From NCBI RefSeq assembly GCF_029953595.1, contig NZ_CP124535.1, positions 2,587,001-2,651,000 of the forward strand: a stretch of DNA of 64,000 nucleotides, given 5' to 3'. Numbering within the stretch: the first letter of the stretch is position 1; each line of letters starts with the position of its first letter. Under the pieces are notes generated by a model. That model did not search any database, was not told where the DNA came from, and saw only the letters and a program-made list of their open reading frames with translations. Below are positions 1-9,689 of the stretch, piece by piece. The position numbers and the translations under genes were made by a program. This DNA comes from Fuscovulum ytuae. Its GTDB lineage: Bacteria > Pseudomonadota > Alphaproteobacteria > Rhodobacterales > Rhodobacteraceae.

Positions 1-11
1 CGTGCAAGGCA

Positions 12-800
12 CTATGCCATGGCGGCGAGCATGGCTTCGATCACCGGCACGTCGGAAGGGTTGTTGAGTTCCCAGAACTGACGCCCCTTTGCCGCTACCT
101 CGACGCAGAGGACGGAGCGACCATTTTCGAGGAAGCGGAGCTGTTCGAGGCCTTCGAGTTTTTCCAAGGGGCCTGTCTGCCAGCCGGGATAGGCGGCAAG
201 GGCGGCGGGGCGATAGGCATAGACGCCGACATGGTGGAAGACGGGGGTGGGTTCGTCATCGCCATAGGCGCGGCCCGTGTAGGGGATGACTTCCTTTGAA
301 AAATAAAGTCCGCGCATGCCTGCGCCGAAAACGGCGGTGGTGCCGCCGACGCGGCCATGGCGGCGGTCTTCCAGAAGCTTGGCCAGCATCGCGCCTTCGC
401 AGCGCAGGACGGGGGTGGCCACTTCGGCCCCCGGATCGGCGAGGAGGCCAGCAACGAGGTCTTCGATGAACCATGCAGGCGTCAGGGGGGCATCGCCCTG
501 CAGGTTCACGATGATGTCGTGGCCGGGAAGTTTCGCCGCCACCTCGGCGCAGCGTTCGGTGCCGTTCTGGCAATCGGGGGATGTCATCACCACCTCGGCG
601 CCGAAGGATGCGGCGTGATCGGCAATGCGGGTGTCATCAGTGGCGACCACCACGCGGTCGGCGCCACGGACGGCCATCGCGGCCTCCCACGACCGGCGGA
701 TGAGGGTCTTGCGGCCATCGGGACCGTTCAGTTCCACCAGCGGTTTGCCGGGATAGCGGGTGGAGGCATAGCGGGCGGGGATGGCGATAAGGACGGTCAT
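12..800 (-). CDS. kdsB: 3-deoxy-manno-octulosonate cytidylyltransferase
   Basis: Activates Kdo with CTP to give CMP-Kdo, the donor for lipopolysaccharide inner core and for Kdo-linked capsule anchors; cytoplasmic. The protein is 262 residues, normal for KdsB. It opens with the nucleotidyltransferase motif IPARYASTRYPGKPL, and later has VNLQGDAPL, the conserved CTP/metal-binding stretch. I start it at the ATG at 800 because KdsB homologs begin MTVLIAIPARY; upstream codons in frame belong to cysQ. Its ATG overlaps the cysQ stop (ATGA), so the two are translationally coupled and transcribed leftward. The divergent neighbour is a capsule-type ABC permease, which fits Kdo supply for surface polysaccharide. 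Confidence 0.95.
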   Translation of the reverse strand: MTVLIAIPARYASTRYPGKPLVELNGPDGRKTLIRRSWEAAMAVRGADRVVVATDDTRIADHAASFGAEVVMTSPDCQNGTERCAEVAAKLPGHDIIVNLQGDAPLTPAWFIEDLVAGLLADPGAEVATPVLRCEGAMLAKLLEDRRHGRVGGTTAVFGAGMRGLYFSKEVIPYTGRAYGDDEPTPVFHHVGVYAYRPAALAAYPGWQTGPLEKLEGLEQLRFLENGRSVLCVEVAAKGRQFWELNNPSDVPVIEAMLAAMA

Positions 801-1591
801 TTCTTCAGGTCCACTCCGGGGGCAAAGGCGATGAAGAAGGGATTGTCCCAGCCCGGCTTGCCATAGGTCAGCGGTTCGTGCGTGTCGAAGCGGACGACAT
901 GGCCCCCTGCCCCGCGCAGGACGGCATCGCCTGCGGCGGTGTCCCATTCCATGGTGCGGCCAAGGCGGGGATAAAGGTCGGCCTCGCCCGTGGCGACGAG
1001 ACAGAATTTCAGGCTGGAGCCAGCGCTTTTGGAATCGCGGACGGCGTATTTGCCGATGTAGTCATCGGTGGCCTGATCGCGGTGGGATTTCGACGCCACG
1101 ACCATGAGCGCGGTATTGTCGGGGGTGGACACGCGGATGGGGCGGGTTTCGCCGGGGTGGTTTTGGTCGAAGGGACCCGTTTCCTCGACCGCCATGCCAT
1201 CGGGGAGGGTGTAGAAGAGGCGGCCCTGCGCCGGGGCATAGACCACGCCGCGCCGGGGGATGCCGTCTTCGACATAGGCGATGTTCACGGTGAAATCGCC
1301 GCGGCGCTGAACGAATTCCTTGGTGCCATCCAGCGGATCGACGATCAGGAAGGTGCGGGCGGTCAGGGCGTGGCTTTCGGCCTGTTCTTCGGTGATGAGC
1401 GTCACTTCGGGGAAGGCCGCGCGCAGGCCTGCCGAGATGAGGGCATCGGCGGCCTCGTCCGCCTCGGTCACGGGGGAGGCGTCGGATTTCGACTTCACCT
1501 CGAAATCGGGGCCATTATAGACCGCGAGGATGGCATCGCCCGCCTGAAGCGCCAAGCGGCGGATGACCGGGATGAGGGTGTCGAAATCCAT
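797..1591 (-). CDS. cysQ: 3'(2'),5'-bisphosphate nucleotidase CysQ
   Basis: Dephosphorylates 3'-phosphoadenosine 5'-phosphate (PAP) to AMP, clearing the by-product of sulfate assimilation and sulfotransfer. The 264-residue protein has the inositol-monophosphatase-family metal motif DPLDGTKEF (around residue 87) and a C-terminal WDTAAGDAVLRGAGG, which supplies the last metal-binding Asp. The start is the ATG at 1591, giving MDFDTLIPVIRRLALQAG, the usual CysQ N-terminus. It ends in an ATGA overlap with kdsB. A sulfotransferase-like gene lies at 61.6-63.0 kb in this window, but nothing shows a direct functional link. Confidence 0.93.
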   Translation of the reverse strand: MDFDTLIPVIRRLALQAGDAILAVYNGPDFEVKSKSDASPVTEADEAADALISAGLRAAFPEVTLITEEQAESHALTARTFLIVDPLDGTKEFVQRRGDFTVNIAYVEDGIPRRGVVYAPAQGRLFYTLPDGMAVEETGPFDQNHPGETRPIRVSTPDNTALMVVASKSHRDQATDDYIGKYAVRDSKSAGSSLKFCLVATGEADLYPRLGRTMEWDTAAGDAVLRGAGGHVVRFDTHEPLTYGKPGWDNPFFIAFAPGVDLKK

Positions 1592-1726
1592 AAGAAACCT
1601 CGCATCGGCGGATTTTCCGCCACAGTTGAACGATACACGTGGTCGCCTTATCATGCCGGAAAGGAAAAACGGCAAGATTGAGCGGTACCGGGGTCGAAAG
1701 CGCCCCGCAGCACGAGGTGACGGCAG

Positions 1727-2551
1727 GTGCGGTTTTACGCAGAGGTCAAGCGGACACGGGCGCGGACGGCGTTCGGCATGTTGGAACTGGTGTTCCACGG
1801 CGCGGTGCACAATGTGCGCAAGACCCATACCAGCGCGGTGATCGGCCTTTTGCTGAACCTTACGCAAATGGTGATCATGATCGGGTTCTTTTACCTGATG
1901 ATGAACTTTGCGGGGATGCGCGGGACGTCCATACGGGGCGACTATGTGCTGTTCCTGATGTCCGGCATTTTCATGTTCATGACGCATGTGAAGACGTTGC
2001 AGGCGGTGATGCGGGCAGAGGGACCGACATCTGCCATCATGAAGCACGCGCCGATGAACACGCTGATCGCGGTGGGGGCGGCGTCGCTGGGCGCGCTTTA
2101 TACGCAGATCTTTGCGGCTTCGATCGTGCTTTATGTCTATCATGCCGTGATGTCGCCCCTGACCATCGACGAACCGGTGGGCATGATGGGGATGCTGCTT
2201 CTGGCATGGGGCACGGGGCTGGCCATCGGGATGATGTTCCGCGCCGCGATGCCGTGGCAACCGCGGTTCTTCGGGACGGTGGCGCAGCTTTATACCCGGA
2301 TCAACATGATCGCGTCGGGCAAGATGTTCGTGGCCAATGCGATGCCGACAGCGGTGCTGGCCTTTTTCGACTGGAACCCGCTGTTCCATGTGATCGATCA
2401 ATCGCGGGGCTATGTGTTTTTAAACTATGCGCCGCGCTATTCGAGCATGGAATATCCGATCTATATCATGCTGGCCTGTCTGACGATCGGATTGATCGGG
2501 GAATATTACACCGGCAAGCGGGTCAGCCTAAGCTGGTCGATGGGCAAGTAA
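1727..2551 (+). CDS. ABC-2 type transporter permease, polysaccharide export family
   Basis: Probable inner-membrane permease of a capsule/polysaccharide exporter (KpsM/Wzm-like ABC-2 family). The 274-residue product has about six hydrophobic segments, for example AVIGLLLNLTQMVIMIGFFY near residues 38-57 and YIMLACLTIGLIG near the C-terminus. The stretch MKHAPMNT (about residue 105) is typical of the alphaproteobacterial KpsM-like group. I use the GTG at 1727, preceded by GAGG at a 9-base spacing; an ATG at 1778 within RTAFGMLELVF is the alternative. No ATPase or export partner is adjacent. It is divergent from cysQ-kdsB, which suggests a role with Kdo-anchored polysaccharide. Confidence 0.8.
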   Translation: MRFYAEVKRTRARTAFGMLELVFHGAVHNVRKTHTSAVIGLLLNLTQMVIMIGFFYLMMNFAGMRGTSIRGDYVLFLMSGIFMFMTHVKTLQAVMRAEGPTSAIMKHAPMNTLIAVGAASLGALYTQIFAASIVLYVYHAVMSPLTIDEPVGMMGMLLLAWGTGLAIGMMFRAAMPWQPRFFGTVAQLYTRINMIASGKMFVANAMPTAVLAFFDWNPLFHVIDQSRGYVFLNYAPRYSSMEYPIYIMLACLTIGLIGEYYTGKRVSLSWSMGK

Positions 2552-2554
2552 CGA

Positions 2555-3160
2555 TCAGGCAACCACGCGCAGCGTCAGGTTGATGCGCCCGCCCTGCGGC
2601 AGCAGGCGGGAAGAGCCAAAGCGCGTGCGGTCGATCCCGTGGAAGGCAAGCCGAGCCTCGCCGCCCATCAGCAGCGCGTCGCCGGATTTGAGCCAGAGGC
2701 TGGTGGTTGGGTCGCGGCGGTTCGGGCCACCGATGCGAAAGAGTGCTTCATCCCCAAGGCTGAGGGAGAGGACGGGGAAGGAGAAATCGCCTTCGTCGCG
2801 ATCCTGATGCAGGCCCATCTTTGCGCCTTCGCCGTAGAAGTTGACAAGACAGCAATCCGGCACACGGTCCAGCCCCGTGAGGCGATGCCAAAGCGCAAGG
2901 ATGGCGGGCGGGATCGGGGGCCACGGCTTGCCAGAGGGGTGGCGCGGTTCATAGCGGTAGCCCGTCGCATCGGTGATCCAGCCCAGCCGCCCCGCCGCCG
3001 TCATGCGCACCGACATCGGCCGACCCCCCGGCGTGACGGGCGACATCAGCGGTGCGGCGGCCACCACGGTGCGCAGATCGGCCACCAAGGCCTGCTGCGC
3101 GGGCAGGTCGAGAAGCCCCGGCCAATGCAGGCAGCCGCGGATTTCCTGTGGCGTGATCAT
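2555..3160 (-). CDS. alkB: alpha-ketoglutarate-dependent dioxygenase AlkB family
   Basis: Fe(II)/2-oxoglutarate dioxygenase that oxidatively removes alkyl groups from 1-methyladenine and 3-methylcytosine in DNA or RNA. The 201-residue protein is close to the E. coli length of 216. It contains the substrate and iron-binding signature NFYGEGAKMGLHQDRDEGDF (HxD of the facial triad) and ends with the distal His and RINLTLRVV, where Arg binds 2-oxoglutarate. The ATG at 3160 has AGGGAG seven bases upstream; the ATG at 3166 lies too close to that site. It is tail-to-tail with the ABC-2 permease, only 3 bases apart, and divergent from dnaK. Confidence 0.92.
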   Translation of the reverse strand: MITPQEIRGCLHWPGLLDLPAQQALVADLRTVVAAAPLMSPVTPGGRPMSVRMTAAGRLGWITDATGYRYEPRHPSGKPWPPIPPAILALWHRLTGLDRVPDCCLVNFYGEGAKMGLHQDRDEGDFSFPVLSLSLGDEALFRIGGPNRRDPTTSLWLKSGDALLMGGEARLAFHGIDRTRFGSSRLLPQGGRINLTLRVVA

Positions 3161-3204
3161 CGGCATGCTCCCTGACATCTGCCTAAATTCCATCCTTTGC
3201 AACG

Positions 3205-3233
3205 CTTGCAGGCCCCGGCACCCCCCCTTATAT
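3205..3233 (+). promoter_or_regulatory. Candidate RpoH-type heat-shock promoter of dnaK
   Basis: CTTGCAG (from 3205) and CCCCTTATATA (3223-3233) resemble the alphaproteobacterial sigma-32 pattern, a CTTG -35 and a C-rich CCTAT/TTAT -10. They sit about 120 bases before the dnaK ATG. The match is by eye and the spacing is approximate. Confidence 0.45.
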
Positions 3234-3349
3234 ACAGCCGGACGCCGCGTGATGGGCTGGCCGCCCGCACCTGACGCCATTGGGATCGGGGCCGGATGCC
3301 TTGCCAGGGTCCAGCCCCCTAACATCGCCGACTGAAGAGGTAGCATATC

Positions 3350-5257
3350 ATGGCCAAAGTCATCGGGATTGACCTCGGGACCACGAATTCCTGCGTTGCC
3401 ATCATGGATGGATCGCAGCCCCGGATCATCGAAAACTCGGAAGGGGCGCGCACCACGCCCTCGATCGTCGCTTTCACGGAAAGCGAGCGACTGGTGGGCC
3501 AGCCGGCCAAACGGCAGGCCGTGACAAACGCCGCCAACACGATCTTTGCCGTAAAGCGCCTGATCGGGCGTCGGCATGACGATCCGGCGGTGACGAAGGA
3601 TCAAAAGAACATCCCCTACAAGGTGATCAACGGCGGCAATGGCGACGCCTGGGTCGAAGTGCGGGGCGAGAAGTATTCGCCGTCGCAGATTTCGGCCTTC
3701 ATCCTGCAGAAGATGAAGGAAACCGCCGAGTCCTATCTGGGTGAAACGGTGACGCAGGCCGTGATCACGGTGCCTGCCTATTTCAACGATGCGCAGCGGC
3801 AGGCGACCAAGGACGCGGGCAAGATCGCGGGTCTTGAAGTGCTGCGGATCATCAACGAACCGACGGCGGCGGCGCTGGCGTATGGTCTGGACAAGAAGGA
3901 AAGCCGGACCATCGCGGTCTATGACCTTGGCGGCGGCACCTTCGACATCACGATCCTTGAGATCGACGATGGTCTGTTCGAGGTGAAATCCACCAATGGG
4001 GACACGTTCCTGGGCGGTGAAGATTTCGACATGCGGATCGTCAGCTATCTGGCCGACGAGTTCAAGAAAGAGCATGGCGTCGACCTGACGCTGGACAAGA
4101 TGGCGCTGCAGCGCCTGAAGGAAGCCGCCGAAAAGGCGAAGATCGAGCTTTCCTCCAGCCAGCAGACCGAAATCAACCAGCCGTTCATTTCGATGGACAA
4201 GAACACCGGGCAGCCGCTGCACCTTGTGGTAAAGCTAACCCGCGCGAAGCTTGAATCGCTGGTCGATGACCTGATCAAGAAGTCGATGAAGCCTTGTGCG
4301 GCGGCCCTGAAGGATGCGGGCCTGTCCACCAGCGATATCGACGAGGTGGTTCTGGTCGGCGGCATGACGCGGATGCCGCGCGTGATCGAAGAGGTCACGA
4401 AGTTCTTCGGCAAAGAGCCCCACAAGGGTGTGAACCCGGATGAAGTTGTGGCCGCTGGCGCCGCTATTCAGGCGGGCGTGCTGCAGGGCGACGTGAAGGA
4501 CGTGGTCCTTTTGGACGTGACGCCGCTTTCGCTGGGGATCGAGACGCTGGGGGGTGTCTTTACCCGCCTGATCGACCGCAACACGACGATCCCGACGAAG
4601 AAGAGCCAGATCTTCTCGACCGCCGAAGACAACCAGAACGCCGTGACGATCCGGGTGTTCCAGGGCGAGCGCGAGATGGCTGCCGACAACAAGATGCTGG
4701 GACAGTTCAACCTTGAGAACATCCCCCCGGCACCGCGTGGCATGCCGCAGATCGAAGTGACCTTTGACATCGACGCGAACGGCATCGTGTCCGTCAGCGC
4801 GAAGGACAAGGGCACCGGCAAATCGCAAGCCATCACCATTCAGGCATCGGGTGGCCTGTCGGACGATGACATCGAAAAGATGATCAAGGATGCCGAGGCG
4901 AATGCCGAAGCGGACCGCGAGCGCAAGGAATTGGTGGAAACCAAGAACCAGGGCGAAAGCCTGCTGCATTCGACGAAGAAATCCTTGGCCGAACATGGCG
5001 ACAAGGTCGATCCGTCGACGGTGGAGGCCATCGAGTTTGCGATGTCCCCGCTTGAAGATGCGCTGAAGGGCGAGGATGCGGGCAAGATCAAGGGCGCGAT
5101 CCAGAACCTGACCGAAGCGGCGATGAAGCTGGGCGAGGCGATCTACAAGGCCAGCCAAGCGGAAGCCGAAGGCAAGGACGAAGACGGGCCGCGGCCGGTG
5201 GATGACGATATCGTCGACGCCGATTTCGAGGATCTTGGCGAAAACAAGCGGAAGTGA
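3350..5257 (+). CDS. dnaK: Molecular chaperone DnaK (Hsp70)
   Basis: ATP-driven Hsp70 chaperone acting with DnaJ and GrpE on unfolded and heat-damaged proteins. The 635-residue product matches the family length. It begins [17 protein letters not shown], has the second phosphate loop [16 protein letters not shown] (about 196) and the third signature [13 protein letters not shown] (about 336). The linker [18 protein letters not shown] (about 385) joins the substrate-binding domain, and the protein ends with the acidic tail [14 protein letters not shown]. The start has GAGG about ten bases upstream. dnaJ follows after a 77-base gap containing a GC-rich hairpin, the standard alphaproteobacterial arrangement. 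Confidence 0.99.
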   Translation: MAKVIGIDLGTTNSCVAIMDGSQPRIIENSEGARTTPSIVAFTESERLVGQPAKRQAVTNAANTIFAVKRLIGRRHDDPAVTKDQKNIPYKVINGGNGDAWVEVRGEKYSPSQISAFILQKMKETAESYLGETVTQAVITVPAYFNDAQRQATKDAGKIAGLEVLRIINEPTAAALAYGLDKKESRTIAVYDLGGGTFDITILEIDDGLFEVKSTNGDTFLGGEDFDMRIVSYLADEFKKEHGVDLTLDKMALQRLKEAAEKAKIELSSSQQTEINQPFISMDKNTGQPLHLVVKLTRAKLESLVDDLIKKSMKPCAAALKDAGLSTSDIDEVVLVGGMTRMPRVIEEVTKFFGKEPHKGVNPDEVVAAGAAIQAGVLQGDVKDVVLLDVTPLSLGIETLGGVFTRLIDRNTTIPTKKSQIFSTAEDNQNAVTIRVFQGEREMAADNKMLGQFNLENIPPAPRGMPQIEVTFDIDANGIVSVSAKDKGTGKSQAITIQASGGLSDDDIEKMIKDAEANAEADRERKELVETKNQGESLLHSTKKSLAEHGDKVDPSTVEAIEFAMSPLEDALKGEDAGKIKGAIQNLTEAAMKLGEAIYKASQAEAEGKDEDGPRPVDDDIVDADFEDLGENKRK

Positions 5258-5276
5258 CACCGCGTGAATCGGAAGA

Positions 5277-5304
5277 GGGGGCGGTTCGGGAACGGGCCGC
5301 CCCC
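5277..5304 (+). promoter_or_regulatory. GC-rich hairpin between dnaK and dnaJ
   Basis: A perfect 8-bp stem, GGGGGCGG (5277-5284) with CCGCCCCC (5297-5304), has a 12-base loop. No immediate T-run follows, so it is more likely an mRNA-stability or partial-attenuation element, lowering dnaJ relative to dnaK, than a full terminator. Confidence 0.5.
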
Positions 5305-5334
5305 ACCCGGTTCTGAGAGGGGGTTTTGTCCCGA

Positions 5335-6483
5335 ATGGCAAAACGAGATTATTATGACGTCCTCGGCGTGTCGCGCGGCGCATCGGCGGAGGAACTGAAG
5401 AAGGCCTATCGCCAGAAGGCGAAAGAGCTGCATCCTGACCGGAATGCCGACAATCCGAATGCCGAGGCGCAGTTCAAGGAAGTGAACGAGGCCTATGACA
5501 TTCTGAAAGACGCGGACCGGAAGGCCGCCTATGACCGTTATGGCCATGCCGCCTTTGAAGGCGGCGGCGGCGGGCGTGGGCCGCAGGGCTTTGGTGGCGG
5601 CGGGAATGCCGATTTCGCCAGCGCCTTTTCCGACGTGTTCGAAGACTTGTTCGGCGATTTCATGGGGGGCCGGGGTGGCGGTGGGCGGTCGCGCGCGCAG
5701 CGTGGATCGGACCTGCGCTATAACCTGCGCGTGTCGCTGGAAGAGGCCTATCAGGGCGTTCAAAAGACGATCAACGTGCCGACTTCGGTGTCTTGCGACA
5801 CCTGCCGCGGCACGGGGGCCGAGGGGGGCGCCGAGCCTGTCACCTGCCCCACGTGTTCGGGCATGGGCAAGGTCAGGGCGCAGCAGGGTTTCTTTACCGT
5901 GGAACGCACCTGCCCCACCTGCAACGGCATGGGCCAGATCGTGAAGAACCCCTGCCGGTCCTGCGGTGGCGCGGGCCGTGTGGAGAAGGAGCGCGCGCTG
6001 TCGGTGAACATCCCGGCGGGGGTGGAGACGGGCACGCGCATCCGGCTGGCCGGTGAGGGCGAGGCGGGTCTGCGCGGCGGGCCTTCGGGTGACCTATACA
6101 TCTTCATCGAGGTGCGGGAGCACCCGATCTTTCAGCGTGACGGGGTGCATCTGTTCTGCCGCGTGCCGATCAGCATCACCACAGCGGCGCTGGGCGGCGA
6201 GGTGGAGGTGCCCACAATCGACGGCGGGCGCAGCCGCGTGAAGGTGCCGGTGGGCGCGCAGACGGGCAAGCAGTTGCGGCTGCGTGCCAAGGGCATGCCT
6301 GCGTTGCGGGGCGGCGGCAGCGGCGACATGGTGCTGGAGCTTGCGGTGGAAACGCCCGTGAACCTGACAGCACGGCAGCGCGAATTGCTGATCGAGTTCG
6401 AGAAGCTGAGCGAAGAGAACAACCCCGAAGGCAAAAGCTTTTTCTCCAAGGTGAAGGGCTTTTGGGACGGGATGAAGAGCTAA
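5335..6483 (+). CDS. dnaJ: Co-chaperone DnaJ (Hsp40)
   Basis: Delivers substrates to DnaK and stimulates its ATPase. The 382-residue protein has the full type I layout: a J domain with [13 protein letters not shown] and the HPD tripeptide (ELHPDRN, about 32-38), then a Gly/Phe-rich linker (about 75-125). Four CxxCxGxG zinc-finger repeats follow ([32 protein letters not shown], about 150-220), then the C-terminal beta domains. I start at the ATG at 5335 (MAKRDYYD); a TTG nine bases upstream is less likely. It is transcribed with dnaK and ends at a strong terminator. Confidence 0.98.
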   Translation: MAKRDYYDVLGVSRGASAEELKKAYRQKAKELHPDRNADNPNAEAQFKEVNEAYDILKDADRKAAYDRYGHAAFEGGGGGRGPQGFGGGGNADFASAFSDVFEDLFGDFMGGRGGGGRSRAQRGSDLRYNLRVSLEEAYQGVQKTINVPTSVSCDTCRGTGAEGGAEPVTCPTCSGMGKVRAQQGFFTVERTCPTCNGMGQIVKNPCRSCGGAGRVEKERALSVNIPAGVETGTRIRLAGEGEAGLRGGPSGDLYIFIEVREHPIFQRDGVHLFCRVPISITTAALGGEVEVPTIDGGRSRVKVPVGAQTGKQLRLRAKGMPALRGGGSGDMVLELAVETPVNLTARQRELLIEFEKLSEENNPEGKSFFSKVKGFWDGMKS

Positions 6484-6490
6484 GGCTTGC

Positions 6491-6520
6491 AGGGCCTACC
6501 CCGTGGGGTGGGCCTTTTTT
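6491..6520 (+). terminator. Rho-independent terminator of dnaK-dnaJ
   Basis: AGGGCCTACCCC pairs with GGGGTGGGCCTT (one G-T wobble in the middle, small GT-containing loop) and is followed directly by TTTTTT. It lies 8 bases after the dnaJ stop. Confidence 0.85.
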
Positions 6521-6573
6521 CATGGCTTGGTGCCGTTAAGTGGGCGTTTACGCCTTTATGCGATGGTGCGCGC

Positions 6574-7350
6574 ATGAGAAGCACATCGCATTTCCAAGAG
6601 GCTACCCTTCCGCTTTTCCCCCATGGGGATGAGGATGAGGCCATTGCCGCCGCGCCGGTGTCGGCCAATGGGCGGTTGCCTAGCTATATTGCCGATCATC
6701 GCCAACGCCTGCGCGCCCGGTTCATGGAAACCGAAGGGCAGGGTGTGCCGGAATATGAATTGCTGGAGATGATCCTGTTCCGGGCCATTGCGCGGCAGGA
6801 TGTAAAGCCCTTGGCGCGGCGGTTGATCGACACGTTTGGCGATCTGGCGCGGGTGGTGGCCGCATCGCCCGCGCAGCTGGCGCGGGTGCATGGCGTGGGG
6901 CCTGCGGTGGTGATGGAGTTGAAGCTGATGGGGGCGGTCGCGCAGAAGATGGCGCGGTCGCGGGTGATCCAGCGACCCGTGCTGTCGTCCTGGACGGCAC
7001 TTTTGGATTACTGCCACACCGTCATGGCCCATGCGGAGCGGGAGCATTTCCGCATCCTGTTTCTGGACCGCAAGAATGTGCTGATCGCGGATGAGGAACA
7101 GGCGCAGGGGACGGTGGATCATGTGCCGGTCTATCCGCGCGAGGTGGTGCGGCGGGCGCTGGAACTGGGGTCCTCGGCACTGATCCTTGTGCATAATCAC
7201 CCGTCAGGGGACCCGACGCCCTCGGGGGCAGATATCGACATGACGCGCAAGATCGCGGATGCCTGCGGCGTATTGGGTATCACGCTGCATGATCATCTGA
7301 TCATCGGCAAAAGCCGCGAAGTCAGTCTGCGGTCGGAGCGTCTGATCTAA
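6574..7350 (+). CDS. radC: RadC/JAB-domain family protein
   Basis: RadC-family protein with an N-terminal helix-hairpin-helix-like region (HGVGPAVVMELKLMGAV, about 109) and a C-terminal JAB1/MPN-type metal-binding domain. The diagnostic motif is LVHNHPSGDPTPS (about residues 205-217), followed by a conserved Asp in HDHLIIG. The length of 258 is slightly above the usual 220-230 because of an N-terminal extension of about 30 residues. The family was named for DNA repair, but its biochemical function is unsettled. The start is the ATG at 6574, after the dnaJ terminator. Its 3' end overlaps the convergent gene by 29 bases. Confidence 0.9.
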   Translation: MRSTSHFQEATLPLFPHGDEDEAIAAAPVSANGRLPSYIADHRQRLRARFMETEGQGVPEYELLEMILFRAIARQDVKPLARRLIDTFGDLARVVAASPAQLARVHGVGPAVVMELKLMGAVAQKMARSRVIQRPVLSSWTALLDYCHTVMAHAEREHFRILFLDRKNVLIADEEQAQGTVDHVPVYPREVVRRALELGSSALILVHNHPSGDPTPSGADIDMTRKIADACGVLGITLHDHLIIGKSREVSLRSERLI

Positions 7351-8833
7351 GGAAATCGGGCCGAAGCCAAAGTTCGACGCGGCGGTTCAGACGGCGGCCT
7401 GCGGCAGTTTCATCGCAGGCCATGGGCAACGCCTCGCCAAAGGCGATGACGCTGGGCAGGCGGTCGGCGGGCAGGTCGGGGGCGGCGTTGGTCAGGGCCG
7501 AGAGGATGGCCGTGGCGCGGTCTTCCGACAAGGCAAGGTTTGCAGCGGCCGCGCCAGAGCCATCGGAAAACCCGGCAAGGATGAGGGATTCGCCCCGGAA
7601 CGCGCCCGATTGCAGGAGGCGGGCCAGATCGGCGAGGTTGCCTTGGGAATGCGCGTCGAGCGTGCTGGACCCATCCTCGAACCGGAAAGTAAGGGAGAGG
7701 CGGTCGGCCCCATCCATCACATCGACAAGACGTTTGAGATCGTCGAGCGTGGTTTCCGCGCCCGCGCCCTGAATGGCATTGATGAGGCGCAGGCCATCGG
7801 CCGTCATTGGTTGGCGTTCGGGGTCACGGTCGACATATCCGGTGGCGGCGATGACGGCCTGCGCCTGTGGCAGGGTGAGGAATTCAAGGAATTCCCGCGC
7901 CATCAGCGGCAGCCGGCGGCGCGGCGTGAGAAGATGGAGGGGAAGGGCGAGCGGGTAGTCTTCGGCCTTTACGGAAAGGCTGTTGGGCAGGAGGGGGAAG
8001 CCGCAACTGTCTGTCAGGGTCAGGATGCGGGTGCGGCCTGCCATGGCGCGGCCTGTGACGGCCAGCGCCCAAGGGTCACGGGCGACGGCGGTGGCGAGGG
8101 TGGCAAGATCGGGGTGGATCACGGTGGCAGCGCTGTCGCGGCCAAGCCGTTCTGACAGGGCGCGTTGCAACCCGCTGTCGGGAGTAAGACCGTGCAGGAC
8201 GAGGGGCATGTCAGGACCGCCGATTTCGGCCCAGTTCGACACATCACCCGCCAGAACACGGGCGAGATCGGCAGAGGAGATTTGTGCAACCGGGTTATCG
8301 GTGGCCGCGACCGGGACCAGCGCATCAAGGGCGAGGGGGCGGAAACCGAGATCGGGTTCGGTGGCGGTGGACAGGATCAGTTCGGCGCGGCCTGCCAGAA
8401 GGGCGGCGCGGGCCTGTTCTTGGGACAGGGGCGTGAAGGTGAAATCGGCAAGGATCTGGCCCGTCGTCGGATCGGTCAGGCGGGCGGTGCCGTCTTCGGT
8501 GACAGCGTGGTCAAGGCCACGGGAGGCAGCAAAGGCCGTGACGAGGGGCGGGATCAGGCTGCGGCCGGGTTCACCTTCGCCCAGGATGCGGACGGGAATG
8601 CGTGGGGCGGTGAGGTCGGGGCAACCGGGGCCTTCGCAGATGACACCCTGCCCATCGACGGTGAGAAGGCCATAGGAGGTGTCGATGCGGTAGAACTCGC
8701 CGTCCCAGCCTTGCAGGGTGCCGGTAAGGGACAGACCACCGTCACGGGCCGTCAGGGTCACATCCTGCGCCAAGGCCGCGATTGGAAACAGAAGCGCGGC
8801 GAAGATCGCCGCGCGGCACGAAGAAAGACGCAT
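7322..8833 (-). CDS. Fusion of PstS-like solute-binding domain and OmpA domain
   Basis: Secreted 503-residue protein with a Sec signal peptide (about 1-22, ending IAALAQ). Residues about 80-330 look like a phosphate-binding-protein-type periplasmic domain (GRAELILSTATEPDLGF, ISSADLARVLAGDVSNW). The C-terminal 120 residues form an OmpA/MotB-like peptidoglycan-binding domain: RFEDGSSTLDAHSQGNLADL, LILAGFSDGSG, LSEDRATAIL and GRRLNRRVELWLRP. Known families predict a periplasmic or outer-membrane-facing protein held to the cell wall that binds a small solute. The ligand cannot be read from sequence. It is tail-to-tail with the radC-like gene (29-base overlap), and the next gene upstream on this strand is an unknown envelope protein 16 bases away. 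Confidence 0.78.
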   Translation of the reverse strand: MRLSSCRAAIFAALLFPIAALAQDVTLTARDGGLSLTGTLQGWDGEFYRIDTSYGLLTVDGQGVICEGPGCPDLTAPRIPVRILGEGEPGRSLIPPLVTAFAASRGLDHAVTEDGTARLTDPTTGQILADFTFTPLSQEQARAALLAGRAELILSTATEPDLGFRPLALDALVPVAATDNPVAQISSADLARVLAGDVSNWAEIGGPDMPLVLHGLTPDSGLQRALSERLGRDSAATVIHPDLATLATAVARDPWALAVTGRAMAGRTRILTLTDSCGFPLLPNSLSVKAEDYPLALPLHLLTPRRRLPLMAREFLEFLTLPQAQAVIAATGYVDRDPERQPMTADGLRLINAIQGAGAETTLDDLKRLVDVMDGADRLSLTFRFEDGSSTLDAHSQGNLADLARLLQSGAFRGESLILAGFSDGSGAAAANLALSEDRATAILSALTNAAPDLPADRLPSVIAFGEALPMACDETAAGRRLNRRVELWLRPDFLRSDAPTAD

Positions 8834-8849
8834 GAACCCCGCCTTGACC

Positions 8850-9689
8850 CTAGTTCTGGGCGGCGAGTTTCATGTCGGGGACGGGATTATTCAAGACCAC
8901 AAAACCGCCTTCGTCATCGCATTCGGGCAGGGCGACGGAAAGGTCGCTTAGGGTGATGCGCCCGGCTTCGGAATAGACGGCGACTGCCATCGCCTCGCGC
9001 CCGCAGGAGGTGGGGGTTATGGGTGCCTCGATCGTGAGGGGGGCATCGGCGGCGGGAAGGGTGATGATTTGGGCATACATCGGCAGGATGGTTGCCTTTT
9101 CACCCAAGCTGGTGACGGGGCCATCGCCGGTGAGGGTGAAGGTATCGCCGTCAAGCCATTGCAGGGCAAGGCGACGATAGGCGGCGATGTCGGGCAGGGG
9201 GACGGCGGCAGAGGTTTCTGTGCCATCGGCGAAGCGGAGGCTCACCTCTCCCTTCGCGTCAAGCGCGGGCAGGTCGAGGAAGAATGACCCCGTGGAATTG
9301 GTCTGGAAGGTAATGGCGATGCCGCCATGGCGCAGGACGAAGCCCTGATTGGGGCGGCAGGGAGCGGTCAGGCTAAGCGAGAGGGTGGCCGCATCGCCGG
9401 CAAAAAGATCAAGCGTGACGGGGCAGGCGGGAACCTCGGCCACCAGCGGTGCAGGTTCGGGCAGGGCCGCAGGAGGCGGGTCGGGTTCCGCCACGACGGG
9501 GATCAATGCAGGTTCATACGCGGAAAGCGGTGTGCCTGCGGCGAGGCGCAGGGGCGGCGGCGGGTCCGATTTGGGGATCGGCGTCATGGTTGCCGCCGAC
9601 TGCGCCTTGCCGGATTGGAGATATTGGCCAGCCCCTATGGCAAGGGCCACTGTCACCGCGATCATCCCAAGATTACGCTTGCGATCCAT
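8850..9689 (-). CDS. Conserved hypothetical envelope protein
   Basis: I do not recognise a characterised family. The 279-residue product has one N-terminal hydrophobic segment (MIAVTVALAIGAGQYL, about 9-24), consistent with a signal anchor or signal peptide. A Pro/Ala-rich stretch follows (about 45-90), then a predicted all-beta C-terminal region with several Cys that could form disulfides (VPACPVTLDL, TAPCRPNQGF, PTSCGREAM, LPECDDEG). The ATG at 9689 has AGAGG at proper spacing; an ATG 18 bases upstream lacks one. It lies between secA and the solute-binding/OmpA fusion on the same strand, so a shared envelope role is likely but unproven. Confidence 0.72.
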   Translation of the reverse strand: MDRKRNLGMIAVTVALAIGAGQYLQSGKAQSAATMTPIPKSDPPPPLRLAAGTPLSAYEPALIPVVAEPDPPPAALPEPAPLVAEVPACPVTLDLFAGDAATLSLSLTAPCRPNQGFVLRHGGIAITFQTNSTGSFFLDLPALDAKGEVSLRFADGTETSAAVPLPDIAAYRRLALQWLDGDTFTLTGDGPVTSLGEKATILPMYAQIITLPAADAPLTIEAPITPTSCGREAMAVAVYSEAGRITLSDLSVALPECDDEGGFVVLNNPVPDMKLAAQN

